From the NCBI GenBank assembly GCA_022766515.1, contig JALEPA010000066.1, forward strand, positions 1 to 43,527: a stretch of DNA of 43,527 nt. The letters are read 5' to 3'. Each line of letters opens with the position of its first letter. Positions within the stretch are counted from its first letter, which is position 1. This DNA is from Lachnospiraceae bacterium (lineage in GTDB: Bacteria; Bacillota; Clostridia; Lachnospirales; Lachnospiraceae). Below are positions 34,695 through 43,350 of this stretch, piece by piece. The notes beneath the pieces were generated by a model, which was not told where the DNA came from, made no database searches, and saw only the letters and a program-made list of their open reading frames with translations. Made by a program: the position numbers and the translations under genes.

Positions 34695-35384
34695 TCAGTG
34701 TCGGTTCGTGCGTTTGCGTTGAGAGGGACGGTTTTTCTTGTCGTGCTGTGCTACGGTGCGTTTGTGGTTCCGAGAGGTGTTCTTTTTCTTCGCGGGTGTG
34801 TGTTTTCGGACAGAGTAGCCAAAGCTGCCGATCGTCTTGCCAAGTGACAGATAGGAGCCATGTGAGTAGGCGAGCAGTCCGGAGTCGTTGAGGTGGAAAG
34901 TACCTTTTTCGTTGATCAAAGCACTGTCTACATGCACAGCGGTAACACGGGCAATGAACATATGATGAGAACCAAGCTCCAGTTTGCTTTCAATGTGACA
35001 TTCTATGTTGACCGGAGACTCAGCGATCATAGGACAGCGAACGGTGTCGGCAGGGATCGGTGTCAAATGACACTCTTTCCATTTGTCGAGGTCGCGGCCG
35101 GATCGCACACCGCAAAAATCGGTTGCTTTTGCCAGAGATTCCGTTGTCAGGTTAATGACAAATTCTCCTGTTTCACAGAGCATAGCGTACGAGTGGCGTT
35201 CGGGACGTACGGAAATGTATACCATAGGTGGATTGGTACATATCGTACCGGTCCATGCAACGGTTAAAATGTTGGATGCACCATTGATGTCGCCAACACT
35301 TACCATGACGGCAGGGAGTGGGTACACCATGTTGCCGGGCTTGAAATCTGTCTTTGCAAAAGTCTTTGGTTTTTTATTATTCAT
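34695..35384 (-). CDS. Flavin-reductase-like (FMN-binding split barrel) protein with a basic tail
   Basis: 229 residues. The first 185 match the flavin reductase domain: YPLPAVMVSVGDINGASNILTVAWTGTICTNPPMVYISVRP and RHSYAMLCETGEFVINL, with FCGVRSGRDLDKW typical of the clostridial group. It may reduce or just bind FMN. The last 40 residues are very basic (TPAKKKNTSRNHKRTVAQHD then KKNRPSQRKRTNRH), unusual for the family, and could bind nucleic acid or the membrane. ATG at 35384 has GAAATGAGG upstream. The OLD-like gene follows on the same strand. Confidence 0.88.
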   Translation of the reverse strand: MNNKKPKTFAKTDFKPGNMVYPLPAVMVSVGDINGASNILTVAWTGTICTNPPMVYISVRPERHSYAMLCETGEFVINLTTESLAKATDFCGVRSGRDLDKWKECHLTPIPADTVRCPMIAESPVNIECHIESKLELGSHHMFIARVTAVHVDSALINEKGTFHLNDSGLLAYSHGSYLSLGKTIGSFGYSVRKHTPAKKKNTSRNHKRTVAQHDKKNRPSQRKRTNRH

Positions 35385-35503
35385 ACTAGCCTCATTTCTA
35401 TTCAATAAAAAGTTACCATAAGTATACCATACAATAGCTGTGCGTGGACTACACAAAATGTTTTTTTTATGGTAAAATACGGCGTAGAAAGGTGGTAAAC
35501 GAT

Positions 35504-35842
35504 ATGGCAGATTATTTATCTATTGAAGGAATGACACAAGGACTGGAAGGTAAGGTAAAACAGGACTTGAAATTTAAAACAGGTAACTTTGTGTGGAAGG
35601 TAAAATTTAATGTACCTTTGGATCCAAAGACGGTGAATAATGTAAATCTGTATGTGACAACAGAGGGATTGTCACCACTCAAGACAGCGATCCGGTACAA
35701 CTCGTTGGAAAATATGATAGAGATCGAGCCACTTGAGCCTTATGCTCAGGATGAGACTTACATATTAAATTTGACCACAAATGTTACTTCACTAGGCGGT
35801 AAAGCGTTAAAAGAGGCACAGCAGCTCCGTTTTAAAATCTGA
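35504..35842 (+). CDS. Small Ig-like (SbsA/Big_5-type) domain protein
   Basis: 112 residues, no signal peptide. KFNVPLDPKTVNNVNLYVTT and ETYILNLTTNVTSLGGKAL match the pattern of SbsA-type bacterial Ig-like domains, which normally sit in large surface proteins. Here the domain stands alone and without export signal. AAAGGTGG at 35488-35495 precedes the ATG. The sensor-kinase gene starts 19 bases after, so they are probably co-transcribed; what the domain does inside the cell is unclear. Confidence 0.7.
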   Translation: MADYLSIEGMTQGLEGKVKQDLKFKTGNFVWKVKFNVPLDPKTVNNVNLYVTTEGLSPLKTAIRYNSLENMIEIEPLEPYAQDETYILNLTTNVTSLGGKALKEAQQLRFKI

Positions 35843-35860
35843 TAGGAGAATAACAGCCTT

Positions 35861-37660
35861 ATGGATAAAAGCAAAAAGTTTCAAGCGAATAATAGTCGAT
35901 TTCAGGAAAGAATGCTTCTTATATTTATCATAGGAGGCATTATTCCTTTTTTGATTGCAACCATTTATATGAACAGTACGGCGACAAAAGTTGTTCATAG
36001 GCAGAACAAACAGTTCCAGACGAGGGAACTGGACCTTGTGTGCAGTGTGGTCGAGCAGGCGGTAGGGGATATGCGAGAAGTTTCCCAAAAGGTGTACGCC
36101 AATAAGACACTGCAAACGATCATGGAGCGAGACAACATTTCGGACGAGCAATGGAAGCAGTACGATGAGAAGTTAAAAGAGATTGCAGAGTATCAAAAAT
36201 ACTATGCAAGTACGATCTCTGATATTGCCGTATATGTAGATGATGAGGAGTTGTCTTATCATAGGCCGTTTGCTTATGCGGGATCGTCTGTTATCGATGC
36301 CAGATGGTATATCAATGCCGGAGAATCGGAAGGAGAATTATATTGGTGTTACGGTGTTGATCGTGAGGGAAAGCAAAATTGTATTCAGTTAAGTAGAAAG
36401 TTTGTCGATGAGCGTGGAAATCAGCTGGGGATCCTGGTTGTGCGCATGAATATGGACTGGCTGAATAATTATATTTCCAAACAAAAGGATGATACAGTGC
36501 TGTTGTACAATGACAGTGAAACGATATTTACGAACTATTCTGTAACGACAGAGGAGCAGTATTCACTCTTTGCACAATTAAATGCAAAGTCAAATGATAC
36601 GGGAAGCCTTCGTTATAATAAGCAGGGAGAAGATGTGCAACTTTCCTATGGAAGAGTGCGTCCTATCGCAACTGCACGCAACTATTTTACCATTGCTTGC
36701 AGTCAGGACTATTCGGCGTTGAGCGGAAGTATTAACCGTGCTACGCTTACTGTATATTTTGTCGTGGGAATCGGACTTTTGATCTCACTCACGATGATCG
36801 TGGTATATTCCAGTTCCTTTTCCCGTCGCTTGAAAAAATTGCGCAAACAGATGCATCTTGTGGCGAATGGACAGTATGATAAAGTAGAAGCGATCGATGG
36901 AACGGATGAGATTGCGGAAATTTATCAGGAACTGGTACAAATGATGGAGGACATCCAAAAACTTACTACCAGTATAGTGGAGGAAAAGGTACAGAAAGAA
37001 AAGATGCATACCCGTCAAAAAGAGGTAGAGTTTAAGATGCTGGCAAGCCAGATCAATCCGCATTTCCTCTATAATACATTGGAAACGATCCGCATGAAGG
37101 CAAGAGTAAGCAAACAGAGTGAGATCGAAGATCTTGTAAAAATGCTTGCAAAGATCATGCGGCGGAATATCCAGGTAAGTCACCAAATGGTTTCGCTCAA
37201 ATCAGAGATCGAGTTGATCGAGAATTATTTGAAGATCCAAAGTTATCGTTTTGGGGACAGGATCCGGTCGGAGGTGATCGTGGAGGATAATGTTCATGTT
37301 GAGCAGAATGTCATGCCGTTGATCATTCAACCGTTTGTGGAAAATGCTTTTGTTCATGGCTTAGAGGGTATGGTAGAAGATGGAAAACTGACAGTGCATG
37401 TTTCACAGAATGAAAAAGACATTATAATAGAAGTAATTGATAATGGAGTGGGCATGAAATACTATCAGCTTGCTGAACTGCGACGCGCACTGGAGGAAGA
37501 AAATCACGAGCAAACCCATATTGGTATCAAGAATGTCAACCAGCGACTGATCATTCAATACGGACCGGACTATGCAATCCATATCGAGAGCGAGGAAGGT
37601 CGCGGAACAAAGGTAACATTTAGGATTCCGTTAGACACAGATGAGGAAGAGTCTATATAA
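35861..37660 (+). CDS. YesM-type sensor histidine kinase
   Basis: 599 residues. Membrane helix 1 at about 17-37 (LLIFIIGGIIPFLIATIYM), an outside sensor (about 40-295, dCache-like by length), helix 2 at about 296-319, a HAMP region (about 320-372), a coiled coil, the phospho-acceptor block SQINPHFLYNTLETIRMKA (His401) of the His_kinase family, and a GHKL ATPase with PLIIQPFVENAFVHG and DNGVGM. YesM kinases usually pair with an AraC-type regulator (YesN) and control sugar use. None is found directly beside this gene. The ABC importer starting at 38985 is a plausible target. Start at 35861 with TAGGAG 12 bases upstream. Confidence 0.93.
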   Translation: MDKSKKFQANNSRFQERMLLIFIIGGIIPFLIATIYMNSTATKVVHRQNKQFQTRELDLVCSVVEQAVGDMREVSQKVYANKTLQTIMERDNISDEQWKQYDEKLKEIAEYQKYYASTISDIAVYVDDEELSYHRPFAYAGSSVIDARWYINAGESEGELYWCYGVDREGKQNCIQLSRKFVDERGNQLGILVVRMNMDWLNNYISKQKDDTVLLYNDSETIFTNYSVTTEEQYSLFAQLNAKSNDTGSLRYNKQGEDVQLSYGRVRPIATARNYFTIACSQDYSALSGSINRATLTVYFVVGIGLLISLTMIVVYSSSFSRRLKKLRKQMHLVANGQYDKVEAIDGTDEIAEIYQELVQMMEDIQKLTTSIVEEKVQKEKMHTRQKEVEFKMLASQINPHFLYNTLETIRMKARVSKQSEIEDLVKMLAKIMRRNIQVSHQMVSLKSEIELIENYLKIQSYRFGDRIRSEVIVEDNVHVEQNVMPLIIQPFVENAFVHGLEGMVEDGKLTVHVSQNEKDIIIEVIDNGVGMKYYQLAELRRALEEENHEQTHIGIKNVNQRLIIQYGPDYAIHIESEEGRGTKVTFRIPLDTDEEESI

Positions 37661-37832
37661 AGTGGAAATAGGATAAATCATAGAATTTCACCGGTATAAT
37701 CCATAATTATTTGGGTAAAGATGTCTAAAACTTGTGGTTTTAATCTGGTGGAGTTCTGCTAAAATGTTATAGCATATGGAGCGTGTGTGAGTGCACATGC
37801 CAACAACACTTTTAATATTAGGAGGAATAGTA
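37661..37832 (+). promoter_or_regulatory. Intergenic region with probable extended -10 for the surface protein gene
   Basis: TGCTAAAAT at 37757-37765 fits an extended -10 about 67 bases before the start at 37833; I see no good -35. No terminator is visible after the kinase gene. Confidence 0.35.
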
Positions 37833-38693
37833 ATGAGAAAATCTATTAAGAAAATTTTTGCAGTTGCTACAGCAAGCTTAATGGCTTTGACAGTTGCAGC
37901 TACATCTGTACCTGCAAGCGCAGCAACAATCAGTAAAGAGGCTAAGGAAGCTGCTAAGGCTGCATTCGATGGTAGCGGAAACACTACATATCATGCATAC
38001 ATCGGTCTTCAGCAGACACAGTCATGGTATTTCCGTGATGAGTGGTATTCTAAAGAGAATGGTTTGAATGGTACAAAGCTTACAGATGGATATGACAAAA
38101 TGTATCAGTCAAAAGACAACCAGAACAATGTAGTAGAAGGTGTTACAATCACTGATGCAGAGATCAAGGGCAACGGTACATACACTGTTAAGCTTGAAGG
38201 ATTGGCTGGTAAGTTGCAGGAAGCTGAGTCTGCACAGCAGGCAGTGCTGTCTATGATCTATGTAGATACTGATATTCCAATGTCAGCAACAGAAGGTGGC
38301 GTTGCAATTTCTGATTGGAAGTTAAAGATCGATGGAATCTCTAAAACACTTCCGGAGACTGTATTTATTCCAAAAGAGTACACAGACGAGAGCAAGCTTC
38401 TTCGTTTCGACCCTGTAAATACATATCAGAAGGATCAGGGTGCATATCCTGACTGCCCATCTATCACAACACCAAATGATACTGTCGAAATCTCATTCAA
38501 GATTTCCGGATTTGATGTAGATGATCCAGATGCAGTAGAGGCAACTCCTACACCTGCAGCAACAGCAAGCAGTGATTCCAGCAGTTCAGACAAGAGCAGC
38601 ATACCTGTCGCACCTATCGTAGCAGGTGTAGTTGTAGCAGTTGTTGTTATTGCAGGTATCGTTGTAGTAGTAACAAAGAAGAAAGAAGACTAA
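37833..38693 (+). CDS. Membrane-anchored surface protein, probable carbohydrate-binding type
   Basis: 286 residues. Signal peptide (MRKSIKKIFAVATASLMALT, ending VPASAAT), an outside beta-rich domain of about 200 residues (TYHAYIGLQQTQSWYFRDEW), a Thr/Ser/Asp spacer (PTPAATASSDSSSSDKSS), and a C-terminal membrane helix (VAGVVVAVVVIAGIVVVV) with a KKKED tail, so it is a single-pass type I protein. No LPXTG. The repeated aromatic pattern in the outer domain and the sugar importer downstream suggest glycan binding, which is inference. AGGAGG precedes the ATG, and codons are of the high-expression kind. A strong terminator follows. Confidence 0.75.
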   Translation: MRKSIKKIFAVATASLMALTVAATSVPASAATISKEAKEAAKAAFDGSGNTTYHAYIGLQQTQSWYFRDEWYSKENGLNGTKLTDGYDKMYQSKDNQNNVVEGVTITDAEIKGNGTYTVKLEGLAGKLQEAESAQQAVLSMIYVDTDIPMSATEGGVAISDWKLKIDGISKTLPETVFIPKEYTDESKLLRFDPVNTYQKDQGAYPDCPSITTPNDTVEISFKISGFDVDDPDAVEATPTPAATASSDSSSSDKSSIPVAPIVAGVVVAVVVIAGIVVVVTKKKED

Positions 38694-38741
38694 TTTCAAG
38701 AGATAGATTGGTTGATTGAGATCTTTTGAGAATAGACATAT

Positions 38742-38773
38742 AGAGAGATGGAACTCTTCCATCTCTCTTTTTC
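38742..38773 (+). terminator. Terminator after the surface protein gene
   Basis: Perfect 12-bp stem AGAGAGATGGAA / TTCCATCTCTCT, 3-base loop, then CTTTTTCTC-like T-tract. Confidence 0.9.
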
Positions 38774-38884
38774 TCTGAAATTTGTTAAATTTGCCTAAAA
38801 AATATAAGAATTTTTGTCAAAAGTGTGAAAAAACAGTGTATTTTCTATCAAAAGATTCTGGTATTTTTAAACGGATTTTCTATG

Positions 38885-38954
38885 TATAATTACAAGATGA
38901 AGTAACTACGTTGCCATGTCTGTTTAAGCACTTTCACTTAAATGGATAGATGGC
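38885..38954 (+). promoter_or_regulatory. Probable -10 and leader hairpin of the ABC importer operon
   Basis: TATAAT at 38885-38890 (no convincing -35). In the leader, GCCAT (38913-38917) with ATGGC (38950-38954) and TTTAAG with CTTAAA can form a two-part stem. It ends 30 bases before the start at 38985. Confidence 0.4.
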
Positions 38955-38984
38955 TGACGATAAATAATACGAGGAGGTTCTTCT

Positions 38985-40451
38985 ATGAAAGAAAAAAATG
39001 AGATGAAGGGAGTCGCTAATGGAATGTATATTGTGCAGCGTATTGCCACAATATTGATCATCGTAGCATCATTCTTTCCGGTATTCAATCCGACAAGAGT
39101 AAGTAAAATGATCAGCGATAATGTTTCATTGTTTACAGCAGCGGTATCCTACAACACATTGACGGCAGATTTTGCCAGAGCATTCCGTATGGAATGGGTA
39201 TCTGAAGGAGCGTTTGCAGTTGTTTATATTGCATCTATTATCATCCTTCTGGGTATTATTCTCATGGCAGTGGGTGGATGTATGTCCCTCGGTAATGTGA
39301 GAATGCAGAAAACAGGTGTTTTATTTTCTTTGGGTGGAGCGATTGTTGATGTCATCGGTTTTGTTGTAACCTTTGTCAGCTACACAGTTGTTAATAACTC
39401 TACACAGCCAAACAGAATCAAAAACATCGGACCACAGATTCCTAGTGGTTTCATTGTATATGCTGTACTTGCAGGTATTATTCTTATTACAGCATTATTC
39501 ATTATGGTTAGTCTTCCTAAGGTAGACAAGGGTATGAAGTATGAGATGGAATCTAAGTACAAATTGTTCTTAATGTTCCTTCCATTCGTAGCACTTGCAT
39601 TTGTATTCTGTTACCTTCCATTGTATGGTTGGAGATATGCATTCTTCGATTACAAGTCCGGCGATACTTTATCAATGGATAACTTTGTTGGATTTAAGTG
39701 GTTTACATACTTGTTCAACAATGGTGCGACCAGAACGGATATGATCAATACAATGAGAAATACATTGATCATGAGTTTCCTTGGAGTAGGCACAAGCTGG
39801 ATTCCTATGATCTTCGCTGTATTCCTTTGCGAAATGAGAAGCTTGAAGTTCCGCCGTTTCGTACAGACATTTACAACAATTCCTAACTTCATCAGCTGGG
39901 TACTTGTATATGCGATCGCTTTGGCTATCTTCTCTACTGACGGTTTCGTCAACACTTTCTTGAAAGAGTTAGGCGTGATTGCACAGAATGCGCAGGGAAA
40001 GAACTATTTGATGGGTGATAGTTTCACATGGGTCAAGATGTGGGCATGGGGAACTTGGAAAGGTGTAGGTTGGAGTGCTATTATCTACATCGCAGGTATT
40101 TCCGGTATCGACCAGTCTCTGTATGAGGCGGCGACGGTGGATGGAGCCGGAAGATTCCAGAAGATGCTTCACATTACAATTCCAGGATTGTTACCAACTT
40201 TCTTCGTATTGCTGTTAATGGCAATCGCAGGCTGCTTGAGCAATGGTCTTGATCAGTACCTGGTATTCCGTACACCTCAGAACCAGGATACAATCCGTGT
40301 ATTGGATCTGTGGGTATACGACTTAGGTATCGGTGGTGGTAGTATTCCACTGTCAACCGTTATCGGTATGGCGAAGTCCATTATCAGTGTAGCGTTACTG
40401 TTTGGAGCAAATAGTGTTTCTAAGGCACTTCGTGGCGAGAGTATTGTATAG
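38985..40451 (+). CDS. ABC sugar transporter permease (LplB/YteP type) with extra N-terminal membrane domain
   Basis: 488 residues against about 300-320 for the family. About 190-488 is the usual permease: FLMFLPFVALAFVFCYLPLYGW at its start and the EAA loop YEAATVDGAGRFQKMLHITI that contacts the ATPase. Residues 1-185 add four predicted membrane helices (about 17-33, 74-99, 111-136, 154-176) with no family match known to me. The protein should move a carbohydrate (oligosaccharide or uronate type) with the next two genes. No ATPase is encoded here; such systems share an MsmX-like ATPase made elsewhere. GAGGAGG precedes the ATG. Confidence 0.9.
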   Translation: MKEKNEMKGVANGMYIVQRIATILIIVASFFPVFNPTRVSKMISDNVSLFTAAVSYNTLTADFARAFRMEWVSEGAFAVVYIASIIILLGIILMAVGGCMSLGNVRMQKTGVLFSLGGAIVDVIGFVVTFVSYTVVNNSTQPNRIKNIGPQIPSGFIVYAVLAGIILITALFIMVSLPKVDKGMKYEMESKYKLFLMFLPFVALAFVFCYLPLYGWRYAFFDYKSGDTLSMDNFVGFKWFTYLFNNGATRTDMINTMRNTLIMSFLGVGTSWIPMIFAVFLCEMRSLKFRRFVQTFTTIPNFISWVLVYAIALAIFSTDGFVNTFLKELGVIAQNAQGKNYLMGDSFTWVKMWAWGTWKGVGWSAIIYIAGISGIDQSLYEAATVDGAGRFQKMLHITIPGLLPTFFVLLLMAIAGCLSNGLDQYLVFRTPQNQDTIRVLDLWVYDLGIGGGSIPLSTVIGMAKSIISVALLFGANSVSKALRGESIV

Positions 40452-40464
40452 GAGGTGAAATCGT

Positions 40465-41433
40465 ATGGCAAGAAAGACAGCACAGGAAAAGCTGGATGCG
40501 AAGAGAGAGAAAGAGTACAACAAGAAACACAAAAAAATGTACAGAACCACTCCTGGCGATGTAGTTTTTAATATTCTCAACTACGCATTTTTTACAATTT
40601 TTACATTAACATGTATTTTCCCATTCTATTATCTGTTGATCAATACGATTTCAGATAATAACTTGGTTAAGAAGGGTATGGTAAACTTCTATCCAAAGGG
40701 ATTGAACATTGACAACTATTTGAAGTTGCGTGAGGTTGGTGACTTAGGAAACGCCTTCCTGGTATCCGTCAGCAGAACAATTCTTGGTACTGCATTGATG
40801 GTTGCAGCTTCTGCATTGGTAGGTTACTTAGTAACAAAGCAGGAAATGTGGCACAGAAGTTTTTGGTATCGCTTCCTCGTAATTACCATGTATTTTAACG
40901 CAGGTATCATCCCAACATACTTGAACTTAGTTATGTTAGGTTTGACAAATAACTACTGGGTATACATTATTCCTGGTATCGTAGCTCCGTACAATATCAT
41001 CTTGGTAAAGACCTACATAGAGTCGATACCGGGCGAATTGGAAGAGAGTGCGTTTATTGATGGTGCTTCTTACATGACTGTATTTACTAAGTTGATTTGG
41101 CCATTGAGCAAGCCAATCCTTGCTACAATCGCTATCTTTGGTGCGGTAGGTCACTGGAACTCCTTCCAGGATTCCTTGATTTACATGCAGGGTAACTCAA
41201 AGCTGTTTACATTGCAGCATAGATTGTACACTTACTTGAATACATCAAGTAACTTGGGAAGTTTGATGAACTCTACATCTTCCCAGGCGGCAGATGCGGC
41301 AGCAGCAGCGTTGAATACCAAGGTTATCAAGTACACGGTAGCGATGGTATCCGTTATCCCAATTCTCTGCGTATATCCATTCATGCAGAGATACTTCGAA
41401 AAGGGTATTATGTTGGGTGCTGTAAAGGGTTAA
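40465..41433 (+). CDS. ABC sugar transporter permease (YtcP type)
   Basis: 322 residues, second permease of the importer. Six helices by eye, starting with FNILNYAFFTIFTLTCIFPFYY, and the EAA loop ESAFIDGASYMTVFTKLIWP. A charged N-terminal segment (KLDAKREKEYNKKHKKMYR) precedes the first helix. A loop near the C-terminus is longer than usual (SSQAADAAAAALNTKVIK). Starts 13 bases after the first permease gene with TAGGAGGTG, so co-translated. Confidence 0.92.
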   Translation: MARKTAQEKLDAKREKEYNKKHKKMYRTTPGDVVFNILNYAFFTIFTLTCIFPFYYLLINTISDNNLVKKGMVNFYPKGLNIDNYLKLREVGDLGNAFLVSVSRTILGTALMVAASALVGYLVTKQEMWHRSFWYRFLVITMYFNAGIIPTYLNLVMLGLTNNYWVYIIPGIVAPYNIILVKTYIESIPGELEESAFIDGASYMTVFTKLIWPLSKPILATIAIFGAVGHWNSFQDSLIYMQGNSKLFTLQHRLYTYLNTSSNLGSLMNSTSSQAADAAAAALNTKVIKYTVAMVSVIPILCVYPFMQRYFEKGIMLGAVKG

Positions 41434-41472
41434 TGCCTTTTGCGGGACGCAATGCAATCAAAATATATATTC

Positions 41473-41498
41473 GTGGGGCAGCAACCGAACTGCCCCAC
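41473..41498 (+). other. Stable intergenic hairpin between permease and binding-protein genes
   Basis: GTGGGGCAG / CTGCCCCAC, perfect 9-bp GC-rich stem with an 8-base loop, 22 bases before the binding-protein start. ATAAAAAC follows, so it is not a classic terminator. Probably an mRNA-stabilising or processing element that raises binding-protein levels (inference). Confidence 0.6.
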
Positions 41499-41520
41499 AT
41501 AAAAACAAGGAGGAATATTT

Positions 41521-43233
41521 ATGAGAAAACTTTTTTCAAAGAAGTTCCTTTCTGTATTGTTGGCATCTAGTATGGTAGTTGGATCTGCATCTGCTTTGAC
41601 CGGTTGCGGTGGAAGCAAAAAAGGTGACGGAGTTATCAAATTGGATGTATACAGTCAGTTGGCTAACTTCTCCGGTGCGCAGACAGGATGGTCTGCAGAC
41701 ATTTTAAGAGACAAGCTTGGTATCGAGCTTAACATCATCCCAGATGGAGACAGCGTGTTCGAGACTCGTATGGAGAGCGGTAACTTAGGTGATCTCGTTG
41801 TTTGGGGAGCTGACAATGATAAGTATCCATTGGCAGTAAAGAACAACCTGTTATTTAACTGGGAAGAGGATGATCTTCTTGACACAGAGGGTGAGTATAT
41901 CAAAAAGAATATGCCGGATGCTCTGAAGAAGAACAAAGAGTTGACAAAGACAATCACAAATGGTGCCAGTGATGCACTTTACGGATTCGGTGCAAATGTA
42001 GCGCTGTCCAGCAAAGACCATGAGTCATTCTTCTATACATGGGATATTCGTTGGGATCTGTACAAGCAGTTAGGCTATCCAAAGGTTAAAAACCTTGATG
42101 ACTATCGTAAGGTATTAAATGATATGCAGAAGATCTGTTCTAAGGATGATGCCGGAAATAAGGTATATGCTGTATCATTGTGGCCTGATTGGGATGATGC
42201 TATGGTAATGTATGTTAAGGCATTCGCCACTGCATACTATGGTTATGATGAGTTGGCACTTGGATTGTATGATCCAAAAACAGGAACTTATTATGATGCA
42301 CTGCAGGATGATGGTCCTTATCTTGAGATCTTACAGTGGTTCAACAAGTTGTATCAGGATGGTTTGATCGACCCTGACTCTATGTCTCAGACATATGATC
42401 AGATGATCGAGAAGGTACAGAACGGTGGTACATTGTTCTCTATCTTCAACTACTCAGGATCACTTGGTTATAACACAAAAGAGCATACATCAGCTGGAAA
42501 GCTTATGTACAGTATGAAACCGGAAGATGCATCTCCAATCGTTTATGGTATGAACACACAGGGTGGAGATCGTATCTGGTCTATCGGTGCTAAGACAGAG
42601 TACCCAGAGAAGGTTATGGAGCTCATCAACTACCTTTCAACTCCAGAAGGTCGTATGACAATGGAATATGGTCCTCAGGGATATACATGGGATTATGATG
42701 ATCAGAAGCATCCATATCTGACAGACATCGGTAAGAAGTGCATGTCTGATAAGAACACTACAATGGGTGGTGGATACAAGGGATCTTACCATGATGGTGA
42801 GTTGCAGATCAACAATATAACATGGTCTGCTGATGCTACAAACCCAGATGCAGCTGGAGAGACATACAACAAAGAGAGCTGGCCAAGCTACAACGCTGAG
42901 GCAGGTAGTGATATTGAGCAGGATTGGAGAGATAAGACAGGATGTACTACAATTAACGAGTACATGGAGAAAGGTAAATATACAGTATCTCCAGGAACAT
43001 CATTCTCCAAGGATACACAGGATGACACACTTAAGACAACATGGAATCAGGTTACAACTTGCGTAAAGAACGAGTCTTGGAACGCTATCTATGCGAAGTC
43101 TGATAAAGAGTTCGCAAGCATTGTTGCTAAGATGAAGAAGAACGCTAAGAAGTATGGTTATGATGAGTGCGTTAAGTGGTCTCGTGAGCAGGCTTCCAGA
43201 AGAAAAGCTTTAGAGGATGCTATTACTCAGTAA
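41521..43233 (+). CDS. Extracellular solute-binding lipoprotein (carbohydrate)
   Basis: 570 residues. Signal peptide with lipobox (LSVLLASSMVVGSASALTGC), so the cysteine at about 29 is lipid-modified and the protein is bound to the outer face of the membrane. The body is of the extracellular solute-binding family 1 kind, YtcQ/LipO-like (GIELNIIPDGDSVFETRMES, YLEILQWFNKLYQDGLIDPD, MELINYLSTPEGRMTMEYGP). It has many aromatic residues, in keeping with sugar binding. AAGGAGG precedes the ATG. Codon choice is strongly biased, as in highly expressed genes. Partner of the two permeases. Confidence 0.93.
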   Translation: MRKLFSKKFLSVLLASSMVVGSASALTGCGGSKKGDGVIKLDVYSQLANFSGAQTGWSADILRDKLGIELNIIPDGDSVFETRMESGNLGDLVVWGADNDKYPLAVKNNLLFNWEEDDLLDTEGEYIKKNMPDALKKNKELTKTITNGASDALYGFGANVALSSKDHESFFYTWDIRWDLYKQLGYPKVKNLDDYRKVLNDMQKICSKDDAGNKVYAVSLWPDWDDAMVMYVKAFATAYYGYDELALGLYDPKTGTYYDALQDDGPYLEILQWFNKLYQDGLIDPDSMSQTYDQMIEKVQNGGTLFSIFNYSGSLGYNTKEHTSAGKLMYSMKPEDASPIVYGMNTQGGDRIWSIGAKTEYPEKVMELINYLSTPEGRMTMEYGPQGYTWDYDDQKHPYLTDIGKKCMSDKNTTMGGGYKGSYHDGELQINNITWSADATNPDAAGETYNKESWPSYNAEAGSDIEQDWRDKTGCTTINEYMEKGKYTVSPGTSFSKDTQDDTLKTTWNQVTTCVKNESWNAIYAKSDKEFASIVAKMKKNAKKYGYDECVKWSREQASRRKALEDAITQ

Positions 43234-43270
43234 AATCACATGTTCTTAGGAACAATACAATAATGGAATG

Positions 43271-43300
43271 GGCTGTTTGTATTAACAAACAGCCTATTTT
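43271..43300 (+). terminator. Hairpin after the binding-protein gene
   Basis: GGCTGTTTGT / ACAAACAGCC, perfect 10-bp stem with a 4-base loop, then TATTTTC. A moderate terminator that may let some RNA into the DUF624 gene. Confidence 0.65.
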
Positions 43301-43350
43301 CAAAATAAAAACAATGTGAATGAACAACATTCTTGGATGCGAGGAAAAAT

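Noticed and set aside
38860-38885. Possible CcpA (cre) site before the sugar importer, around TTTAAACGGATTTTC
   Set aside because: Too many mismatches to the cre consensus, and not palindromic.
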